Assembly (NCBI GenBank): GCA_964622465.1
Contig: CAZUQH010000033.1
Coordinates: 1-17,793 of the forward strand
Direction: 5' to 3'
Length of the DNA: 17,793 nucleotides
Source: CAZUQH01 sp964622465
GTDB lineage: Bacteria; CG03; CAZUQH01
The notes below the pieces were generated by a model. The model was not told the origin of the DNA, did no database searches, and saw only the letters and a list, made by a program, of their open reading frames with translations. This document shows, one piece after another, positions 13,811-17,793 of this stretch (its first letter is position 1; every line of letters starts with the position of its first letter). A program made the position numbers and the translations under genes.

Positions 13811-15665
13811 AGTCACCAAAAGATTGTCTTGCCTGCTTCAGCCGGTCCTGTTGTTCGGTTAATATTTTGAATATCTCTTGTAGCGTGTCTGCCACCTCTG
13901 TTTTATATATGTTCATTATGCGTTCCACTTTTGCGAGATTCTCAGGGATGCGTAACGTGAATTGTTTTTTGTACTCTTCTACTGTATAGTTATAACCAAG
14001 CACTTCTTGAAACAGACGCCCGAGGTCTTCATATAATGGAATTAAACCTGTTGGCGTGCGGCGTGCAGCAACTTCGCCGTGTAATCGCAACTCCATCCAT
14101 TTTAACCAAATTCTCTTATCATTTTTCTGGTTGAGAAATTCCCCCTGCGTATCTTTGAGAAAATAATTTACTGAGAAAATCCTCGGCGGATTGGCGAGTT
14201 CCGCGCCAAAGTCGAGATTATTTTTTACATATCTGGAAATCGGAATTGACAGGAAATCCAGATTAGACATCGGATTGAATCTCCTTATACCCTGTTTTCC
14301 AAGCGTAGCAGCGGTTGTCTCGGATTCCAGCGAAGCACCTTTTGTTACTATACCATGGGCCCAGTCGAAAGATTCCTCTACCGGAACGCTTGTGTCGCTG
14401 TCTCTCCCGCCATATATGATTCCGCCAATTGGCACTCCGTTTGGATTGTCAAGTTCAGGATCAACGTTAGGCAGCTCGCTCAATGCGACAGTAAGTCTTG
14501 CATTTGGATGCGATGCCGGTATCTCTTTACCTTCACTATCGGTTTTACCAGGGTGCCACTCGCCTGAATGATTGAAGCCATGGTTTGGTACTGTGCCATC
14601 CTTCCCAATCCAGTATACCTGGCCGCCTTCCGTCATAAGCACATTAGAGTAAATGATTTCTGCAGGGCGATTTAGTGTTTCCCAGAGGATTTTATCTTCC
14701 CTGGAATTTATTCCCTGAATTATTCCGAATATCCCTTTCTCAACGTTCACTGCCCTTGCCTGTCCATTCCTTTTCTTAAGGTAAGCGATGTCATCTCCAA
14801 TAATTGTTTCGCCTTCCACCATTGAGGTTGACGTTTTACCGCATAGTGACGGGAATGCACCAGTGAAATAGGTAACACGGTCTTTTGGACCGCCGACGCC
14901 CATTATGAACATATGTTCAGTCAGCCAACCTTCTTGTGATGCGCGGTTTATGGCGAGACGCATAGCAAGTTTTTTTAAGCCGATGGTATTTCCGCCATAC
15001 TGGGTGTTTACACTAAATACTATTTCCTGTGACGTATCGACGTAAACCCTTCGTTTATCTATGTTTTTGCTTACGGAACCGTCAAGTTCCCCTTCCGAGT
15101 GCACAAACTTGAAGAATCGTCCGGGATTTTTTAATTGCAAAAATTGCTCATATCCATGGCGGTATAATATCTGTTCTGAATGAGCTACATAGGCGGAGTC
15201 AGTTATCTGGACATTCGGGATTGAGAAATCGGAACCTGTCGGGCCGAGCGAAAAGAACAGGACGTACATCTTATGGCCGCACATTATGTTCTTCAACAAT
15301 AATTCTATCTCTCTATAACCAGCAGTACGCTCTATAGTATTGAATCCAGGTTCCTTACCAGTGCCAGCCAGGGATACCAAAAAACGGGTACCCCCTTTGT
15401 CCCTCCCCTGGTCATAGTAACCGTCAAAGTGCACGGTATGGCCTGGCATTGTAAGCGGTTTTTCCTCGCCGCTAACAATTGCCTGCTCTCTTATGTAGTC
15501 AGCGTCTTCGGGTCTATCAGAAGAAACGAAGACACTATCCGGCATGCATAGTTCAATATATTGAGCAACAAACTGATGAAGAGCAGGGTTATTTATCTTT
15601 GTGAGTTTATCGTAGTTTTCTTCATCAAGCCGGTTTTTGAGTATTGATTTCGGGTTTTGTATCAT
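13776..15665 (-). CDS. pckG: Phosphoenolpyruvate carboxykinase, GTP-type family
   Basis: PEPCK interconverts oxaloacetate with PEP and CO2 at the junction of the TCA cycle and gluconeogenesis. The 629-residue product aligns by eye with the GTP class, not the ATP class. It has YGGNTIGLKK (223-232), WLTEHMFIMG (247-256) with the metal-binding His, and the P-loop FPSLCGKTST (271-280) with the hallmark Cys. IGDDIAYL (289-296) and VPIGGIIYGGR (411-421) follow. It is divergent: FPSLCGKTSTSM replaces the usual FPSACGKTNLAM. In the guanine-binding loop the WPGFGENSR motif is replaced by NQKNDKR (512-518). Two of the three stacking phenylalanines remain (F502, F510) but the third (rat F530) is missing, so the nucleotide used is uncertain. 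It follows the citrate/homocitrate-synthase-like gene by 22 nt. Confidence 0.9.
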   Translation of the reverse strand: MIQNPKSILKNRLDEENYDKLTKINNPALHQFVAQYIELCMPDSVFVSSDRPEDADYIREQAIVSGEEKPLTMPGHTVHFDGYYDQGRDKGGTRFLVSLAGTGKEPGFNTIERTAGYREIELLLKNIMCGHKMYVLFFSLGPTGSDFSIPNVQITDSAYVAHSEQILYRHGYEQFLQLKNPGRFFKFVHSEGELDGSVSKNIDKRRVYVDTSQEIVFSVNTQYGGNTIGLKKLAMRLAINRASQEGWLTEHMFIMGVGGPKDRVTYFTGAFPSLCGKTSTSMVEGETIIGDDIAYLKKRNGQARAVNVEKGIFGIIQGINSREDKILWETLNRPAEIIYSNVLMTEGGQVYWIGKDGTVPNHGFNHSGEWHPGKTDSEGKEIPASHPNARLTVALSELPNVDPELDNPNGVPIGGIIYGGRDSDTSVPVEESFDWAHGIVTKGASLESETTAATLGKQGIRRFNPMSNLDFLSIPISRYVKNNLDFGAELANPPRIFSVNYFLKDTQGEFLNQKNDKRIWLKWMELRLHGEVAARRTPTGLIPLYEDLGRLFQEVLGYNYTVEEYKKQFTLRIPENLAKVERIMNIYKTEVADTLQEIFKILTEQQDRLKQARQSFGDYVSPEKFEIEN

Positions 15666-15687
15666 CTTAATTTATGCGGGTGTTCCT

Positions 15688-16938
15688 TCATGGGGCGACG
15701 GTGAGCACCTGTCTGGTAATTTCCGGATAGCGTGCAATAAATTTCAGTTCGTCATCAGTGAGAGGTTTTTGTTTGTGAACATTCGCGTAACGGACCAGTT
15801 CCAAAATTTCACGCGCCTGCTCATCACTCTCAAACTCAACTTCCAATTTACCGTAAACATTACGGAAGCCCTTGATACCGGAATATTCACCTGCGACAAT
15901 TTGCCTGCCTGTTTCGATTATTTCTGCTTCGCCACGTCCGAGGTCTTCAAAGTGATAGAGCTCATAGTTTTTCCAGTCCTTTAGTGCCCCATCAGCATGA
16001 ATCCCAGATTCATGTGCAAATGCATTTGCACCGACACCCGGCTGGTTTATTGGAATCGGGACGCCAAAAGCATACGAAGCATATTTTGCTATTCTCCATG
16101 CAATTTTGAGATTTATTCGTTCGTCAAGTGAATATCGACCCGCAAGTCCACTTGATTTTTTTACAGCAAGTATTGTAGAGACCAGGTCAGCATTTCCTGC
16201 CCTTTCACCTATGCCATTTACGGTTGTATTTATGTATGTGTCCACGCCTGCGTCCAGTGCACCTTTAGCGCCAGCGACCGAGCAGGCAACAGCCATACCA
16301 AGGTCATTATGGCAGTGCATCTCTACAGGGATTTGCGTTGCTTCTGCAATTTTTTTGACGCGTTCGTAAATTGTAAACGGGTCATCATATCCGAGCGTGT
16401 CGCAGTATCTTATTCGTGATGCGCCGTTTTCCTTTGCTGCACCGGCAAATTCAATGAGGTAATTAAGGTCCGTGCGTGATGCATCCTCTGCATTTACACC
16501 GACCGTCAGGACACCTTTACCCTTTGCAGTACGCAATGCATCGGTCATCATCCGGATAATATCCTTCTGGCTGTATTTGTTACCGAATTTTCCTTTGAGC
16601 ATCTGCCTGGAAGTAGATATTGAGATGTTCATATGTTTCAGCCGTGGTACAAGTTCCAGTGCTTTTTCTACATCCGCACGGATTGCCCTGAGCCATCCAG
16701 AAAGTATAATTGGTTTAAGTGCGCCAATTTCAGCAAGCTTCACGTTTCCGTTAAGGTAATTAATTTCATGTCTTGTTACAGGGAATCCAAATTCACTCTG
16801 GTGGACGCCCATCTTGTTTAGATAAAGATTGAGCATTGTCTTTTCCAGTTTTGCAAGACCGAGACGCGCAGTTTGTACTCCGTCACGGTTCGTTACGTCT
16901 ATGATATAGATACGGTTTCCTTTTTTCTTTGTTTTCAT
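15688..16938 (-). CDS. Homocitrate/Re-citrate synthase-like enzyme (HMGL/DRE-TIM family)
   Basis: This is a 416-residue Claisen-condensing enzyme of the isopropylmalate/homocitrate synthase family. It has the divalent-metal TIM-barrel signature VTNRDGVQ (15-22, for the usual TTLRDGEQ), MHCHNDLGMA (207-216) and NGIGERAGNADL (241-252). FAHESGIH (307-314) lies in the second half. There is no LeuA regulatory domain. ATG 16938 is chosen over 16953 because AAGGA stands at good distance and the ATG overlaps the ndk stop as ATGA. The family uses acetyl-CoA with a 2-oxo acid. Since the next gene is PEPCK, which handles oxaloacetate, a Re-citrate synthase role (oxaloacetate + acetyl-CoA to citrate) is a reasonable guess. 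No lysine or nif genes are near to favour homocitrate. Family call is firm and substrate is not. Confidence 0.88.
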   Translation of the reverse strand: MKTKKKGNRIYIIDVTNRDGVQTARLGLAKLEKTMLNLYLNKMGVHQSEFGFPVTRHEINYLNGNVKLAEIGALKPIILSGWLRAIRADVEKALELVPRLKHMNISISTSRQMLKGKFGNKYSQKDIIRMMTDALRTAKGKGVLTVGVNAEDASRTDLNYLIEFAGAAKENGASRIRYCDTLGYDDPFTIYERVKKIAEATQIPVEMHCHNDLGMAVACSVAGAKGALDAGVDTYINTTVNGIGERAGNADLVSTILAVKKSSGLAGRYSLDERINLKIAWRIAKYASYAFGVPIPINQPGVGANAFAHESGIHADGALKDWKNYELYHFEDLGRGEAEIIETGRQIVAGEYSGIKGFRNVYGKLEVEFESDEQAREILELVRYANVHKQKPLTDDELKFIARYPEITRQVLTVAP

Positions 16939-17447
16939 CTTAATTCCTTCCATACCCTCATCTTAACATTATTCAGAGATTTTTCCTCTGTCGGATATGT
17001 ACTATAAACTATTTCGTCCGGAGAGAACCACATCTTGATTTCTCTTTCTGCCTCTTGGGGATTTGCTGAACAGTGCAGGACGTTTTCATACAGGCCTTTT
17101 GTGGTAATCCTTCCATACGCACCGCGAATGGTTGTTGGGTCTGCTTCTTCAGGATTCGTCGCGCCTGCTATTTTCCTCACAAGCTCAATCGCATTTTCTC
17201 CACGATACACAAACGCGACTACCCTGTTTGTGTCATGAATTTTCCCCTGGATGTAATCTATCAGCTCCCCAAAGAAAGGCCTATCCTTAAGGTGAGCGTA
17301 ATGTTTCTCGGCAAGCTCGTGGGAGACACGTACGACCTTTGCACCTACAATCTCCAGACGTGCTTCAGAGAGCTTGCTCAATATGTTCCCTGTTAATGAC
17401 TTCTTGAGTCCATCAGGTTTTATGATAACCAGTGTTTGCTCAATCAT
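16935..17447 (-). CDS. ndk: Nucleoside diphosphate kinase
   Basis: Ndk transfers the gamma phosphate between nucleoside triphosphates and diphosphates through a phosphohistidine. The chosen start, ATG 17447, gives MIEQTLVIIKPDGLKK, the normal N-terminus with the active-site Lys10; a GTG at 17480 would add 11 residues that overlap the promoter -10. TIRGAYGRI (107-114) and the catalytic His125 in NVLHCSANPQEAEREI are present. That motif is unusual, since most Ndk have HGSDS. The product is 170 residues, about 30 more than the common 140, with extra length near the C-terminus (IVYSTYPTEEKSLNN). It leads the minus-strand operon and overlaps the next gene by 4 nt. Confidence 0.94.
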   Translation of the reverse strand: MIEQTLVIIKPDGLKKSLTGNILSKLSEARLEIVGAKVVRVSHELAEKHYAHLKDRPFFGELIDYIQGKIHDTNRVVAFVYRGENAIELVRKIAGATNPEEADPTTIRGAYGRITTKGLYENVLHCSANPQEAEREIKMWFSPDEIVYSTYPTEEKSLNNVKMRVWKELR

Positions 17448-17458
17448 TTGCAGAGCAA

Positions 17459-17487
17459 AATATACACAAACCGTGCGCACTTGTCAA
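17459..17487 (-). promoter_or_regulatory. Strong promoter for the ndk operon
   Basis: On the minus strand TTGACA (17487-17482) and TATATT (17464-17459) are separated by exactly 17 bp, matching the sigma-70 consensus at all but one position. The expected transcript start is about 17452, only about 5 nt from the ndk ATG, and there is no Shine-Dalgarno site. The message is likely leaderless or nearly so. Confidence 0.75.
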
Positions 17488-17493
17488 GCAGTG

Positions 17494-17739
17494 TGTATAG
17501 GTTCAGTATATGGGTAACACATTTAGATAGGTCGCCGCGCCGGCGTTCCCGCTAAGCGGACATTGATTTTTTGGCTTATGGTATTTAATGTAGTAAATTT
17601 TTCATTATGCCAAAAAATCTATAGCGAGGCATTAAAATAATCTAAACCTAACATAAAGTATTGCCACGAGCGTGTCCGCGTGTGGGACGCCAGGCAGGCG
17701 ACCTTTTAGTGTGGACTATTTATCTGAACCTAGAAGGCA
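17494..17739 (-). mobile_element. 246-bp foldback (MITE-like) element, copy 2
   Basis: This is the inverted counterpart of 7648-7893, with the same length and 3 substitutions. Its TATACA end faces the ndk promoter, starting 7 bp upstream of the -35 box, so in both copies that end lies next to a downstream gene start (parA, ndk). The 54 bases after it (17740-17793) contain nothing I can identify beyond a GGGGGG run. Confidence 0.85.
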
Positions 17740-17793
17740 GGGTAGTGTAAGATATTAGTTGGGGGGATTAAAGGTTTTAGAGTTGAAACCGGC

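Noticed and set aside
14191..14571. 126-residue plus-strand reading frame inside pckG
   Set aside because: It lies antisense within a conserved PEPCK region and shows no family features.
17447..17480. Upstream GTG start for ndk
   Set aside because: It would start upstream of the predicted transcript start and place codons across the -10 box; MIEQTLVIIKPDG at 17447 is the normal family N-terminus.
7648..17739. Composite transposon carrying parAB to ndk
   Set aside because: The flanking copies have no transposase and the interior is housekeeping genes in a conserved order with rsmG-parA-parB, so capture as a mobile unit is unlikely.
1..17793. CRISPR arrays
   Set aside because: The repeats are inverted or dispersed and vary in length; no direct repeats at regular spacing with unique spacers and no cas genes were seen.
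1..17793. oriC within the window
   Set aside because: The gene order is origin-proximal, but I found no cluster of DnaA boxes (TTATCCACA type) and dnaA is absent. The near match at 4933-4945 is only part of a hairpin.

Overview
The window is a chromosomal, origin-proximal segment of a bacterium with medium GC and no obvious cultured relative. The gene order rpmH-rnpA-yidD-yidC-mnmE ... mnmG-rsmG-parA-parB, with two perfect parS palindromes (3897-3912 and 6918-6933), is the classic block found next to oriC in many phyla. dnaA and oriC are not in the window. The intergenic hairpins of the GTAGCCGCAGG...CCTGCG type, patchy use of Shine-Dalgarno sites, a GTP-type PEP carboxykinase and a citramalate/homocitrate-like synthase suggest an uncultured environmental lineage. 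I cannot assign a phylum from sequence alone.

Layout. 1-55: one arm of a 55-bp perfect inverted repeat. 66-4834 (+): rpmH, rnpA, yidD, yidC, mnmE and a secreted protein of unknown function whose N-terminus is encoded by a parS site. 4817-5052: a mosaic of repeats, containing a deleted relic of a larger foldback element, the second arm of the 55-bp repeat, and three hairpins. 5053-7657 (+): mnmG and rsmG, overlapping by 44 nt with the second parS in the overlap. 7648-7893: a 246-bp foldback (MITE-like) element. 7899-11796 (+): a promoter, then parA, parB, a membrane protein of unknown function and mgtE. 11789-11831: a REP-like hairpin between convergent genes. 11847-17447 (-): ndk, a Re-citrate/homocitrate-synthase-like gene, pckG, queD, a REP cluster, queC and queE. 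17494-17739: a second copy of the 246-bp element in inverted orientation (3 differences in 246), just upstream of the ndk promoter.

How the genes work together. The left half makes the core ribosome, RNase P and membrane-insertion machinery, plus MnmE/MnmG, which modify tRNA wobble uridine. ParA, ParB and parS form a complete chromosome-segregation module. The minus-strand group joins nucleotide phosphate balance (Ndk) with the oxaloacetate node (PEPCK and a possible Re-citrate synthase). It ends with three genes of preQ0/queuosine synthesis (queD, queC, queE), which supply the wobble-guanine modification.

Most unusual is the repeat architecture. Two nested classes of inverted repeat bracket gene blocks (1-55/4873-4927 and 7648-7893/17494-17739). 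At least four genes (the secreted protein, rsmG, mgtE, queD) have their stop codon inside a repeat boundary. A deleted and secondarily interrupted relic of the foldback element sits directly before the mnmG start. Several protein families also carry substitutions at residues known to matter (YidC groove Arg, MnmE switch II Glu, PEPCK guanine-stacking Phe). I see no CRISPR array, tRNA, rRNA, transposase gene or phage gene.
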